Assembly: GCA_907163375.1 (NCBI GenBank)
Contig: CAJQUW010010428.1
Location: forward strand, 1 to 64,000
Source: Prostheceraeus crozeri
Lineage: Eukaryota; Platyhelminthes; Polycladida; Euryleptidae
DNA length: 64,000 bases
Direction: 5' to 3'
Shown: piece after piece, positions 29,378 through 40,275 of the stretch
How the letters are laid out: the number at the start of each line of letters is the position of its first letter
How positions within the stretch are numbered: position 1 is the first letter of the stretch
The notes under the pieces: model-generated
What the model was told of the DNA's origin: nothing
What the model saw: only the letters and a program-made list of their open reading frames with translations
Databases searched by the model: none
Program-made: the position numbers and the translations under genes

Positions 29378-31271
29378 GAAATTTAAGTCAAAAAATAGCC
29401 GTAGTTGGAATAAATTGCAAGATTTGATATTAAGGTTTCATTTTAGTCTTAAACTTCCATTAAGCACATTGGTGAAGTTTTATAGAAATTGATGCAAGTT
29501 TAGTGGTGCAATTCTTACTTTTTCTACCAGGAATTTATTTAAAGCCACTTGATTTTTAACACACTTAAAATGAGCTAAACGCATTATAAATATAAATATT
29601 CAAAGAATTAAACTGTCAGCTGACTAAGCTCTTTCTATAATTACCATTATTTCAATTGCTCACAAATTTTCCTGAGTGAAATAATTTTCTAAAAGTTGAT
29701 ATTATGACATCGAAGTAATAGGGAACTGACTCCAAAAAAGTATTAGATATAATGGCATTCATACGGAAAAGTGATGAGTGATGGATGGCTACTTTGTCGA
29801 AGTCATGATGAAAATGACACGGAAATATATTTTTAGCATCATGCTACTATCTAAAGAAAAAGGATTTATTTTGCATGACGCCACATTGAAGCCCATTCAG
29901 AAATACTGTGCCTAGGTAATTTGAAAAATATACTATTAGGCTAGGCAAAATAGACTTGAGGTTGGAATAAATTGCAAGATTTTGTTTTTCACTTTTTATT
30001 GGTTGATTATGGTCTGGGCAACATTATGGCAAAATTTTATGAAAATTGCATCAGGTTTAGATATGCATTCTGACATTTTTGTTAGAAATAATACAAAAGA
30101 AGCTATTCGGGATTTAGTGCTTGTTTTTCCACAACAAATTATATATGTAATGGGCTCTCAATGAGTATGAAGTTTTTCACGTAAAAAATCATGCGGGCCG
30201 GTGTAAAATCCGATGTCATCATTACAAAGGAAAAAGTTCGGAGATAAGAGAAGGGTAGGAATTTAAAATTATAACCGTTTAAACAAATAACTTTTGTTAA
30301 TTTAATTCAATCAACGAAAGTTATTAATTGATAATGAGAATTAAGCAAGTAAATTAATTACATAGTAAACGAATTAAATATTATTTTCCAATAGAATAAG
30401 CGCCAAATTTGAATAATCAGCTGTTGACTCTGAGTGAATAAATCGCTAAATTTTGTTGAACGTATCGTGAACTGTGACTGAATAGAATTTCCGCATTCTC
30501 TGAAACTGTTATCTGAAAAATATGTAATCAGTCACAACTTCTTTAATACTGTTTTTGCAAACTGATCAAGACTCGAGATAACCTTTGATGCCTTTTCTAC
30601 TGGCAATGCAAGATTTAGGTCATTCTGTCAAGTAATTACTGCTGTAGGATGGAACAAAGCCATTAATTTCAAAGAAGCTAAATTAAAATGAATCGCTTGT
30701 ATTTTATGAGACCGAGATAGAACATGAATCATTCTTGCTTTACTATTCTACATCTAGTGAGTATGTTTGCAAAGTTGTGGCTCAATCGGTTTGGGCCTCT
30801 GGTGATCGGGGACTGTAAAGTGTTCGCGAACAAAAGTCCTTTGTAATCAGCCTTTGTAAAGCATTTGTAATCAGTCACTAGTGTCTCATGAGACAGAGAT
30901 GGAACCTGAATCAATCAGTCATACTTCATCAAGCTGCATTGTCTGAAAATAGAGGGACTCACATCCACAAAGCACGAGTTCATCTCTACTACGGAACTCC
31001 CTTCGTCGCTATTGGAGAAATCAGTGAGTCTGGTAATAAAGTGGGCAAGAACTCGACTCAAAACGATACTGAATGACTGAATTGAATGATGCAGTCGATT
31101 TGATCAATTCTACTCAACTCCTTAGTGGCAACCAAGACACTGTTAAACTAGTTCCTAATGTAATTTACAACGAGTGAGAATTATTTCCACTATAGAGCTC
31201 CACGACAGGGCTACTCAAACGTCTGATATCCACATGGATGCTTCCACTACAATTGGAACCCCGTTGCAAAA
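29378..31271. other. Gene-free DNA after truncated element B (copy 1)
   Basis: I see no supportable gene. A motif GTTGGAATAAATTGCAAGATTT occurs twice (about 29404 and 29960) with related following sequence, suggesting an old internal duplication. The rest is A/T-rich with stops in all frames. Confidence 0.45.
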
Positions 31272-31882
31272 GAAATTTGTTAAGTTTTGTGATGGCCTAG
31301 GTGTGAGTTAAGCGAAGAAAGCATTATGTCCTTCTCATCCTTTGAACTCCATCTACAATAACGAGTCGACAAGATATTCCAGTCGACAAGGGAATCAGAG
31401 CAGGAGAGTAAAATCAAAAACATCTCGATATGGCTGTTCTTTTATTAAATGCGCTTAGTCCGTGATTTTTTTGTGTTTTCTTATAGAACAGATGTGTCAC
31501 TTTTCATTGTGTAAACTGCAATGCCATGTCCGAATGCACCATGACATGCAAAAAAACAATTATTATCATTATTATTTGCTGGACCGTGAAATGTTGAATT
31601 TCCGCTTTGACGCTAATTAGACGCTTTTTTGGTATTGAGGAGGATTGTAGCCTGGATCTGATTTTTCATCGACTCAGTTTTCTTGAAAAATTCTGTTCAA
31701 CCGGGGTTACCGCAAATGAATTGCAATTAAATTAATCATACTAAATTGACAATTTCAATCAAAAATTGCAGTGATGGAATTACAATGAACTGACATAATC
31801 GAGGGATTTCGGTCATCCTTTATGAAGACATGAGATGAGGAAAATGTCGCTGACTCTCAAATGATTAATTTAGTTATGTTCA
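31272..31882. other. No gene seen (copy 2)
   Basis: Equivalent of 21553-22163. Confidence 0.4.
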
Positions 31883-32248
31883 CTACTGTCCGATATACCA
31901 TGCGATTAGTCCCTGGAAAAGAAGACCAAATATTGGACCGTGATACTCATGCACATGATCAGTATAATCAGTGATAAAAGTAGGAATAGTGCGACACTTG
32001 CGGATTGCTGCAAAATTCCTTAAAAATGCTCCGATCGCCACGATTCTTTTAGATTTGAAGAATCCAGATGATTGTGCAAAAGTTTTGTCGATGATGTTTG
32101 TCCTTTCGATCATTATCATAAAAGATGGCAGGCGCACGAAAAGACGTTCACAAACTTCTTTGTAGAACTTGACATCGTCAGTGTCTCTTTGCTGTGTGAT
32201 CTGGTTGATAACAGTCATTGAAGCTTCGCACAATTTGATGTGCTTCAT
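31883..32248 (-). CDS. Unrecognised 121-residue frame (copy 2)
   Basis: Identical translation to 22164-22529, with the same decayed paralogue beside it at about 32384-32704. The function is not recognised. Confidence 0.35.
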   Translation of the reverse strand: MKHIKLCEASMTVINQITQQRDTDDVKFYKEVCERLFVRLPSFMIMIERTNIIDKTFAQSSGFFKSKRIVAIGAFLRNFAAIRKCRTIPTFITDYTDHVHEYHGPIFGLLFQGLIAWYIGQ

Positions 32249-33031
32249 TTTGAACTGACTGCTGCTCGTTGTTCGATTGCTATGGCCACAGAATTTTTAA
32301 GCCACAGTTTAAGCGCATCACTTTGCTAGAAGTGCAAACTGATTAAACACGATGGCACAGGCAGGAACTTGCTAAGTGGGCAAAAAGAAATTTTCGAAAC
32401 CTTACAGAGATAGGAAAAATAGTCGTGTGTCGCTTTCGGATTGTTGTGAACTCCTTTAAAGTGCTTCAATCGCCACGATTCTTTCAGATTCGAAGAATTC
32501 AAATCACTGCGCTAAAGTTTTCTCAATAATGTGTTGGCCTTCCTATCATTATTAAAAAAGTTAGCAGGCGCACGAAAAAACGTTCAGAAACTTCTTTGTA
32601 GAACTTGATATCTGTGTCTCTTTACTGTGTGATCCGGTTGATAACAGTCACTCAAATTTTGCACAATTTGGCGTGCTTTATGTTGAATTGGATGCTTATT
32701 GATCGATTTCTGTGGTATTATGTCAGCACATTGTGCCATTTCATACGCATTACATGTTCCAATGCTTCCTTTCTAGTCAAATAGAAGAAGAGACGAATTT
32801 CATATACAAAATTGGAAAAATGGAACTGTAGTTACAATTAACATGTTCATTCTACGAATGCATGCAAGACTGGGCAAAAACTCGTGTTGGGTTTGACAAC
32901 CATGTTTTTCCACAAACCTGGTTCAAAACCCAAGTCCAAGGTTGAAGAACTAAGGTTTTGAAGCCCATTTTTTTAAAAAAGCTACGCCACATTTAGCCGC
33001 CAGGCCTTTCGTCTTAGGTGTTCCTAGGTCT

Positions 33032-33587
33032 TATATTGTAGCAAGTATTGGTGCTATCCAGTTAGCGAGTTTGTACAGCATTCCGACGGAAATATTTAGA
33101 AACAGGCACTAAACACTGAGTTTGTACAGCAACTTCCTGCACATTCTCTACACGAACAACCGGTAAAACCGCCAAAAACAGATTTTATTAAAAAAAATGA
33201 TAAGATTCTCCAGAAAAGTACTTTTTCCACTCCTTTTCCACACACATTCTTGTATTTATTGTATAATAACCAGCATTTGCCGGTCGTACGAGTGCTTGAG
33301 TGTCGGAGAACTGTGTGTTCAAACTCAGACTTGATTAGTAGAACACTATTCCACCGGTTGGAGCACTATACAAACTCATTTTCCATGTAGCATCAAGTGC
33401 TTTTCAGGAAAATCTTATCATTTTTTTTTAATAAAATCTGTTTTTGGCGGTTTTACCGGTTGTTCGTGTAGAGAATGTGCAGGAAGTTGCTGTACAAACT
33501 CAGTGTTTAGTGCTTGTTTCTAAATATTTCCGTCGGAATGCTGTCCAAACTCGCTAACTAGGTAGCACCAATACTTGCTACAATATT
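33032..33587. repeat. Foldback inverted repeat (copy 2)
   Basis: Same structure as 23313-23867. The poly-A in the left inner arm is one base longer, which is the single length difference between the left parts of the two copies. Confidence 0.75.
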
Positions 33588-34642
33588 TGGAATTTAAATT
33601 TGAATTTTGAAGCTGAAAGAGTTCGAACTTTGGAAAAGCAATTGTATGTACAAACTCGGCGTCATTGATAGCACCTGCACCTGTGGTTTTCCATTCTGTG
33701 GAAACTCTTCCCAAAAAGTTGGTGTTGAAGTTGGTGCTAACTTCAACGACATCATATACTATCAAGAAGTACAGATTATCATGCAACTCAAAAAACAGTT
33801 GCCAATTCGACGAACAAAATTTCAATCTCACTTCCTATTTGTATTTGCTCTGTCTCATGATTCAAACATACATAAGGCCGTCTACTGTATGACATTTATG
33901 ACATTAGCTCATTCAGTAAATATGGTCTAAGTAGTAAGGAATCCTCCCAACTGCGCACAGCGCCCCCCTTTGGAGCGTGAGTTGGTTGTTGTCGTTCTGG
34001 GTCGACCGTCCGTGTAGGTCGTGGTCGACCGTCCTTATTGGTCTTGGGCGGCGGTCTATGTTTTTGGTGTGTAGGAGTGTTTGTAGGTGTGAGTTGTGTT
34101 TAGATTTGTCTTCGTGCTGAAATTCTGCGTCGCCCTGTTGAGATTCATGGGTGTAGGTGGAGGTCTTGTGTGCTTTAGGTTGTTTTAAGAGTGTTTTTGA
34201 GTGAAAAAATGGCTGTAGCGGCTAAGCGAAGCCTCGTACGTTAAAATGGACGGTGGATTTGAGCTTTTTGACCCATTTTGGGTCTAGGGGAGTTGTTTCC
34301 AAAGTCATAGGCCAAAGACTGAAAAACTTCGACACCCCCTCGGCAGCGTTTCTTCCAACTTTGGTTCTAGAGATCGTAGAAAGTCGCGCAATAGCTCGTT
34401 TGAAAGCTAAGAGTGTCACAAATTCATTGGAAAGCACAGTTTGACCCTATCTTTCATTGCTGAGGATTGAGAGTGACATTGAGACTTTTGGTCATGTTAG
34501 AGAGCCGTCACAGGTTGAGTTTTGTGTTTTGGACTCCAGCGGGCGAACAAAGCATCGGACGAGAAAACTGAGACCAGCTTTGGAATCAGCTTGATGTCAT
34601 TGACCAATGAGGAGCACATCCAATGAGAATCCAGCATTTCTC

Positions 34643-34650
34643 TATAAATA
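34643..34650 (+). promoter_or_regulatory. TATA box of element B first gene (copy 2)
   Basis: Same TATAAATA context as 24923-24930. Confidence 0.55.
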
Positions 34651-34746
34651 ATGAGGTTTTCAGAGTGACAATCATTCTATCTTTGAGTCCCACAAGTGTC
34701 GGACGCACGTTCTCCCTCTACATTCCTATTATATTATCCATCTGAA

Positions 34747-35504
34747 ATGGTAAGTCGGAACCTTCCTTCCTCTCCTTCCTTGAGTGTTAACTTAATAGCA
34801 TCTCTTTTATTTTCAGGCATCTACTACATCTACTACATTTACAGGACAAGATAGTGTTCTGGCGTTACAAGGTTCTCTACAATCAGATCGTCTTATGTTG
34901 AGGCCAATAGAAGAGACAACAAAGGTACATAATCCTACACCACTACAGCGTAAATTTAGACAAGCCATGCGTTATTACGATCATAGTATAGTATTGCAAA
35001 CGGGAATGATTCCTTCCACTGAAATGAAGATGTTGAACAATCCGTATGGGGACTACGTAGTCATTCCTGTGAATCCATACATTCGTCGCCAACTCGATAT
35101 TATTGAAGAGTTTGCAACATTAAATATGGACATCCCTACTCCCCTTAGCAAGGAATGGAAGGCGAGAGATGACAATGATACTCCATATAGAAAGATATGG
35201 GATGGTACAAAGCTTTCTTTACCACTATCGCATTGGTGCTCATACTATAAAAACACCCATCAGATGTGAAGACCTCGCAGACCGCACTTGGAATATTGGT
35301 TTTGCTATCAGTGGAATATATTATGGCTATCACCAGAATAACAAATTAGCCTCTATATCGATGCATGCTTATTCCATCCTATATATACCAAAGCAACCAG
35401 ACGTTCATGACATTATTGATCAAATCTTCAACGAGAGCGGTACGAAGCGCAAGTCAGAGAAGAATGCTGCCGGTAAACGCAAGCCAAAGAAGGAGAATCA
35501 CTAG
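34747..35504 (+). pseudogene. First element B gene, spliced, frameshifted (copy 2)
   Basis: The ATG at 34747 is followed by a 67-bp intron at 34750-34816. The frameshift is the same as in copy 1, with one substitution (Leu to Arg in the shifted tail near 35283). Confidence 0.65.
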
Positions 35505-35664
35505 TCCTTACCTATCTCTACCTTATGACAATTCGCTTATGTGCTTTGAGTGTCATAGACGTGGACTTATCAGATACATTTTACTTCTTCGCTGCCATCA
35601 TGTTATTTGTGTATTTTGTCGTGAACAGCATCGATGTACTTCATCATTTTGTAATATGTTATAG
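35464..35664 (+). CDS. Small RING-like protein (element B, copy 2)
   Basis: Identical to 25744-25944, with the CFECHRRGL and CHHVICVFC motifs. Confidence 0.5.
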   Translation: MLPVNASQRRRITSPYLSLPYDNSLMCFECHRRGLIRYILLLRCHHVICVFCREQHRCTSSFCNML

Positions 35665-35725
35665 GACTCTTCATCAGATGAGTAAAAATATGTAATTTCC
35701 TTTTTAGTCATCTATCATCATTTTT

Positions 35726-36257
35726 ATGGATTGTGAGGGTGAACCTGTACAGGAGCTCAGTGCTATTGCTATGGACAATTGTTCGTATCAAATTGTTAGT
35801 GTCTACCATCAACATGCCAAGTGTGATCCCAACGCTGACAGCTGGGCGAGAAAACACATCCATGGACTTAATCAGCAATACTTGCAAGGCTATGGCTTTT
35901 CTAATGAATGTGCTCTTCTTATTGACTTTAAAAGATGGTTAGCAGCTTTTAATGTTGTGTGCATCTTTTGCAATGATCCTTCTAAGGAGAAGAAACTGTT
36001 TCCAAATCTAATCATCAATAATATTCTACTTCCACCCTGGGATAGTAGAATTAATCAACACTATCATGAAGTCACTAAACGTTTTAAGGAATTAAGTGTT
36101 CATATTTTAAATGTTCACTGTAGTCGCTACATTCATAATCAATACTTTTTTTCCTCCATATCTCAACACTGCTAAAGTAATGTTTGGTCATCATTGCTCT
36201 TTATATGATAGCTACCAACTGTATCTGTTTTATCTGTTTCAAACCCAAAATTTGTAA
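35726..36257 (+). pseudogene. DEDD-like nuclease-related protein, frameshifted (copy 2)
   Basis: Same sequence and same T-run frameshift as 26006-26537. Confidence 0.5.
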
Positions 36258-36343
36258 TGCATGCTTGTTAAAGTCGCACAATAAATGCTTTATGAAAAGA
36301 TTTGTTATTTTCATGCAACGGGTGGGATAGATGAAAGCTGATA

Positions 36344-36748
36344 ATGTCTTTCTCAAATGATTGTGGAACATTAAGTTTTCATAGACAAAGCTTAAAGGGA
36401 GCTATTCAAGATTATGTGATAACTTTTCATAAAGATGAGATCAACATCAAATCAGTTATTGGTGATGCTAGCACTCTATTTTTGAAGTTAATGGATACGT
36501 TTTCTAATAGAATTGTAATAGCGAGATTAGTTGCAAAAATTCATTTCAGTTATTTTGGGAAAGAAGAGGTAGAAGATCTTTTCTTCCACTTTGCTTCTTA
36601 TTCGATGGAAGATGTAGATAATCCCGACGAATTTTTTGAAAGACATATGGGAAAAATTGCTCAACGTTTTGATGCATTTAACCATCATGGTAGCAGTCTA
36701 GTGATTGAAGCAATTTCGCATATTCACATTCAACTTTGTATAAAATAA
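36344..36748 (+). CDS. Stand-alone PolB N-terminal-region homologue (copy 2)
   Basis: Same 134-residue frame as 26624-27028, with one Arg to Leu difference near 36579. The arginine is shared by copy 1, and element A also has Arg nearby, so the leucine is probably derived. Confidence 0.55.
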   Translation: MSFSNDCGTLSFHRQSLKGAIQDYVITFHKDEINIKSVIGDASTLFLKLMDTFSNRIVIARLVAKIHFSYFGKEEVEDLFFHFASYSMEDVDNPDEFFERHMGKIAQRFDAFNHHGSSLVIEAISHIHIQLCIK

Positions 36749-36756
36749 ACTTAAAG

Positions 36757-37079
36757 ATGCAGTGGTACTTGATCGTAGCACAATTGGTTTTCGAGTTGTG
36801 TCCGCTTACTCTCGAAGTATGTTCCTTCTGCACATGTGTCTATTATTAAAAAAGGCTAGCAAATTCATATCTTCAAAAAGACTTGCTTTAGAAGTTGTTA
36901 GTAAGAGTGAAAATATGTGCGATGTATGTAAGCGAAAGGATGGAAGTGAAAAACGCATCTTTAAGAGATGTAAGCATACTTTCTGCCAGCGCTGTTTCAT
37001 ACGATGCTGCATTCAACTTTGTCAATGTAGCCACTGTGATGTAGCTCATTTTGAGTGTCACTTCTGTCATAAAAGTTAG
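36757..37079 (+). pseudogene. Membrane RING-like protein, frameshifted (copy 2)
   Basis: Same one-base loss as copy 1. It has Arg where copy 1 has Ser before IFKRCKH; element A also has Arg, so copy 1 carries the derived state. Confidence 0.6.
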
Positions 37080-37129
37080 CACCTATGCAAATGTGGAAAA
37101 ATCAAGTTGTAACAATGGTTAGGAGAAAA

Positions 37130-37480
37130 ATGGCGAAACGTAAAAGTAGAAAGTCTTCAAAATTTTCTTCAGCCATTCGAGCTCTTCAACGAATGAAAGG
37201 AAATCAACGATATAATGCTATACGACATGCTAATGATAAATTTATTCGAGAAATCGTTTCTCATGTCAGAAGTTTGAGGACAGAGAAATTATCATCGCAA
37301 CAACGAAAGTTACTTAAGCAACATTCTACGAAATTGCGATTCATCTCCAATCATAAAATCACCCTTCAAAGAAAGTGGAAAACTCTAACACAAAAGGGTG
37401 GTTTCCTTTCAGTGTTACTTCCGCTGTTAGCTCCTGTAGTAGGTGACCTATTGGGTAGGATCTTTGGTCCTAACCGTTAA
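37130..37480 (+). CDS. Small basic protein with QKGGF motif (copy 2)
   Basis: Same as 27410-27760, but the motif is QKGGF, matching element A. Confidence 0.6.
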   Translation: MAKRKSRKSSKFSSAIRALQRMKGNQRYNAIRHANDKFIREIVSHVRSLRTEKLSSQQRKLLKQHSTKLRFISNHKITLQRKWKTLTQKGGFLSVLLPLLAPVVGDLLGRIFGPNR

Positions 37481-37511
37481 TTATGCAAATATTGAATCTC
37501 AAAGTATTAAA

Positions 37512-38129
37512 ATGGATTTTAGACTTCAATGTGATAAAGTTCTGACTGCATCAGGTCCATCCCATGCAGGTAAAACTGTTTTCACTCTGAATTTGCTAGA
37601 TAAAAGAAAAGAGTTGTTTAGGGAACCTATCAATCGAGTGATTTGGTGTTATGGCATTTATCAACCGTCACTCTTTCAGGAATTGCAACGTCGTAACTTT
37701 ATTCGACATGAAGGAATTATTCCAGTGAATAAGATTCAGTCCAATGATGTCGTTGTATTGGATGATCTATTAAAAGAAAGCAAGAATTCTTAAGATGTTA
37801 CAGATATGTTCACTCGCGCAGCACATCACAAAAGATACTTTATAATCTATATCATGCAAAATTTGTTTCCTGATGAGAAAGAAGCCCCCACACGAAACCT
37901 GAATACACACCATTACGCTATTTTTAAGAATCCACGAGATAGAAGTCAATTTGAAATTTTAGCGCGACAAGTTGCGCCAAGAGGTTCAAAAGCCTTAATT
38001 GAAATTTTTTAAGCAGCAACTGAAAAACCACACGGTTACTTATTTATTGATTTTCCACAGGAGTGTCCGGAACACTTTAGATTTTGAAGTGATATTTTGA
38101 AAAAGCCTATGATTATCTACAAACAATGA
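37512..38129 (+). pseudogene. Packaging ATPase with three stops (copy 2)
   Basis: Walker A and B are present and the same three stops as copy 1 are shared. The last sense codon is changed (CTA to CAA). Confidence 0.8.
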
Positions 38130-38296
38130 GTTCTTATTTTCGCATGGTTGTTATTCCTCAGGATGAATATGTGCAATTGACTGCTGTGCAACAAGTAAGA
38201 CAACCTCTCGCAATTCAAATTTATAAGAATGAACTGAATTATCAGCAAAATGCGCATATCAAAGATCCACATCGTGCTAGATCATTACAATCGGAA
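38126..38296 (+). pseudogene. Conserved protein, 5' part, split by element C
   Basis: The first 57 codons match 28406 onward. The gene is then interrupted by element C after TCGGAA, and its remainder lies at 57668-58169. Confidence 0.75.
38291..38296. repeat. Target-site duplication TCGGAA, left
   Basis: The six bases directly before the element C terminus are repeated directly after the right terminus at 57662-57667 and occur once in the empty site at 28571-28576. Six-base duplications are diagnostic for Polinton integration. Confidence 0.95.
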
Positions 38297-38903
38297 AGTA
38301 ATGGTCAAAAGACTGTTCCAGGACAGGCCAAAAATAAAAAAAATAGTACTTTTAAAAACGACATAAATTTATGAATTTAGACCCTTTTTCAGGTTTTTAA
38401 GACCTAAATTCATGAATTTGGTTCATTCAAAAAGTACCATTTTTTCAAAAATGGTACTTTTAAAAAACAACATAAATTCATGAATTTGAACCCTTTTTCA
38501 GGTTATGAAGACCTAAATTCATAAATCGGCTAAAGCCAGAGGATCTTCGCTCCGATTTGGGCGTTTTTAAAAATACACAATTTTCAAATTTTTCAAAATC
38601 TCAAATTTGTGATTATGACATTTTTCATTGCTTAAATCATGACCGTTCCAGGACACCGAAAAAATCAGAAAAGTTAAGAATCTCAAATTTGTGATTATGA
38701 CATTTTTCATTGCTTAAATCATGACCGTTCTAGGACACCGAAAATTAGTATTTTTAAAAACGTCTTTTAAATCCATTTTCAGGTTTTTAAAATATATCAT
38801 GTGACTAAAAATATTTCTTTAAAAATGGAAGAAACAAAAGTGGAAGAAACTTCAGAAATGGAAGAAACCTCAAGAATATATCCTTCGTTATCTCAATTAA
38901 AAA
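38297..38903 (+). repeat. Element C left terminal inverted repeat
   Basis: About 607 bp match the inverse of 57056-57661 with few differences. The repeat includes palindromic AAATTCATGAATTT words, two direct copies of an AATCTCAAATTTGTGATTATG block, a GC-rich mini-hairpin at 38525-38556, and the start of an ORF (MEETK). Confidence 0.93.
38525..38556. repeat. GC-rich double hairpin in left TIR
   Basis: ATCGG and CCGAT enclose GGCTAAAGCC and a GGATCTTCGCTCC stem. Here one stem base pair is broken compared with the right TIR copy (GGAGCTTCGCTCC). Confidence 0.8.
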
Positions 38904-38932
38904 CAGGTGAAATGGTTCTCAATTATTATTAA
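38825..38932 (+). pseudogene. Truncated TIR copy of the membrane-protein gene
   Basis: This 35-codon frame starts MEETKVEETSEMEET, identical to the gene at 56414-57133 in the opposite TIR, and stops soon after the TIR ends. A further scrap of the parent gene (LLLRLEHY region) is recognisable to about 38960. The full gene is therefore present only on the right side. Confidence 0.7.
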
Positions 38933-39779
38933 GATTAGAGCACTATGATAAATTAAGAAGACGCAATTATTACTTAGTCATTCTTTGTTATTGTATGCTC
39001 AACATTATTTAAAGTACTAATTGTGTGAACTAGAAGATCATTGTAACTCATAAACTCAAAATTATTCAATGAACCCGTACACTGGCTGATAATTGAAGAG
39101 AGACAGAGATTGAAGAGAGAGACAGAGATTGAAGAGAGAGAAACGTCTAGCAGCTTTCCCCTAAAATTATCATGCTATATCTTGTCATTTCAATTTACCC
39201 ATCGGTAAACTTTTGACATTTCAACTTACGCGTGCGTAAAGTTTTGACATTTCAATTTACCCCTACGTAAATTATTTTCAGAATCTGTTTTCAAAATCTA
39301 TTTTCAAAATCCATTTGCAAAGTCTATTTTAAAATTCAGTTTTAGAAATCGATTTGCAAAATTCATTTAGCGTTTGCCAAACACATACGGGTAGTAAAGT
39401 ACTTCCCATTGTGAAGACATGAATAGATTAAGCACATAAGAGTGCATTGACAATAAAAGCAAATGACAATAAAATTCTTCTTCTGAATTTAGAACGCATA
39501 GACGGCGACATGCGGGATAGTTGTTATGACAATTTTAAACAATCATTTTAACGATGAAACATATTTTACAAATGAAGTTCATGAAGAAAAATGGAAATAT
39601 ATAAAACAATATAGATTAGAATCGGCTAAAGCCAGAGGAGCTTCGCTCCGATAATTATAATATAATCATTTCAAAATCGAATAAGTAGTAAGGAAAGACA
39701 TCATTAGAGAACAGTTTTAAATCAATACCCCCTCCCTTCTGTCTTCTAGGGGTCCCTTAAGAAATTTTTTTATTATAAA
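38933..39779. other. Element C left subterminal region, no gene
   Basis: This region holds short repeats (AGAGAGACAGAGATTGA at 39095-39140; TTTTGACATTTCAATTTAC-like units at 39180-39270; TTCAAAATC-like units at 39280-39360) and a perfect GC-rich hairpin at 39621-39652. No ORF of note is present. It may contain the protease promoter. Confidence 0.55.
39621..39652. repeat. GC-rich double hairpin
   Basis: ATCGGCTAAAGCC plus GGAGCTTCGCTCCGAT: two triloop stems (AAA and TTC loops) inside an ATCGG/CCGAT outer pair, identical to the copies at 42277-42308 (variant loop) and 57402-57433 in inverse orientation. Confidence 0.85.
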
Positions 39780-40241
39780 ATGAGCAACATAAATGAGTTT
39801 TTTAAATTATATGGAACACAAACGACAACGAATTTTGACCTAAAGAAAATCGCAAATCAATTAGGAATAAAGAATTTTCATGTTCTAATGAGAAACGAAT
39901 TACAATTCCTAAAAAATAGGCCAACAGGAACCTTCAGTTCCCGGAACAAAGTTCCATCAATAACTGTAAATTTCATAACGAATCTTCACACTTCAGACCA
40001 AAACGGCGTACATTGGTCAGCAGGTATCTTTAGTAAAAACGGAGATAATTATTATTTTGACTCATACGGGCTTCCACCTACAAATGAAGTAAAAGAATTA
40101 CTTGGAACGGGAACATACAATACATTTCAAATTCAAAAACCGGGAACAACTTATTGTGGACAATTATGTCTTTATGTTTTATTTAAATTACAAAAAGGAG
40201 TACCATTTCTAGATATTATGTTAGAGTTAAACAATCTATAA
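39780..40241 (+). CDS. Adenain-like cysteine protease (element C)
   Basis: The 153-residue C5-type protease has histidine 78 (GVHWSAG), aspartate 94 (YYFDSYGLPP), candidate glutamine 119 and nucleophile cysteine 126 (TTYCGQLCLYVLF). It would cleave capsid and core precursors during maturation. A mini-hairpin sequence (GGAAC-AAA-GTTCC, 39942-39954) lies in the coding region around codons 55-59, in the loop before the catalytic histidine. Only this gene reads plus in the left half of the element. Confidence 0.9.
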   Translation: MSNINEFFKLYGTQTTTNFDLKKIANQLGIKNFHVLMRNELQFLKNRPTGTFSSRNKVPSITVNFITNLHTSDQNGVHWSAGIFSKNGDNYYFDSYGLPPTNEVKELLGTGTYNTFQIQKPGTTYCGQLCLYVLFKLQKGVPFLDIMLELNNL

Positions 40242-40275
40242 CTCAAGCGAAGCTAGCTAAAGCGCCACCTAGAGG

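Larger units (their letters stand above)
21553..31271 (+). repeat. Tandem duplication, copy 1 (about 9.72 kb)
   Basis: This segment is repeated head to tail at 31272-60363 with only scattered substitutions and a one-base poly-A difference. Copy 2 is interrupted by element C. The left, middle and right junctions share the short word AAAAG, so the duplication boundaries have microhomology. Each copy contains the 121-residue minus-strand frame, a foldback repeat, element B and about 1.9 kb of gene-free DNA. Confidence 0.93.
33950..38296 (+). mobile_element. Element B copy 2, left part
   Basis: This is the same truncated element as 24230-29369, split by element C at 38296/57662. The right part is at 57662-58460. 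All disabling mutations seen in copy 1 are shared. Confidence 0.85.

Noticed and set aside
29982..31076. Small ORFs of about 60 residues in the post-element-B region
   Set aside because: Short, hydrophobic or low-information, with no conservation beyond the recent duplication.
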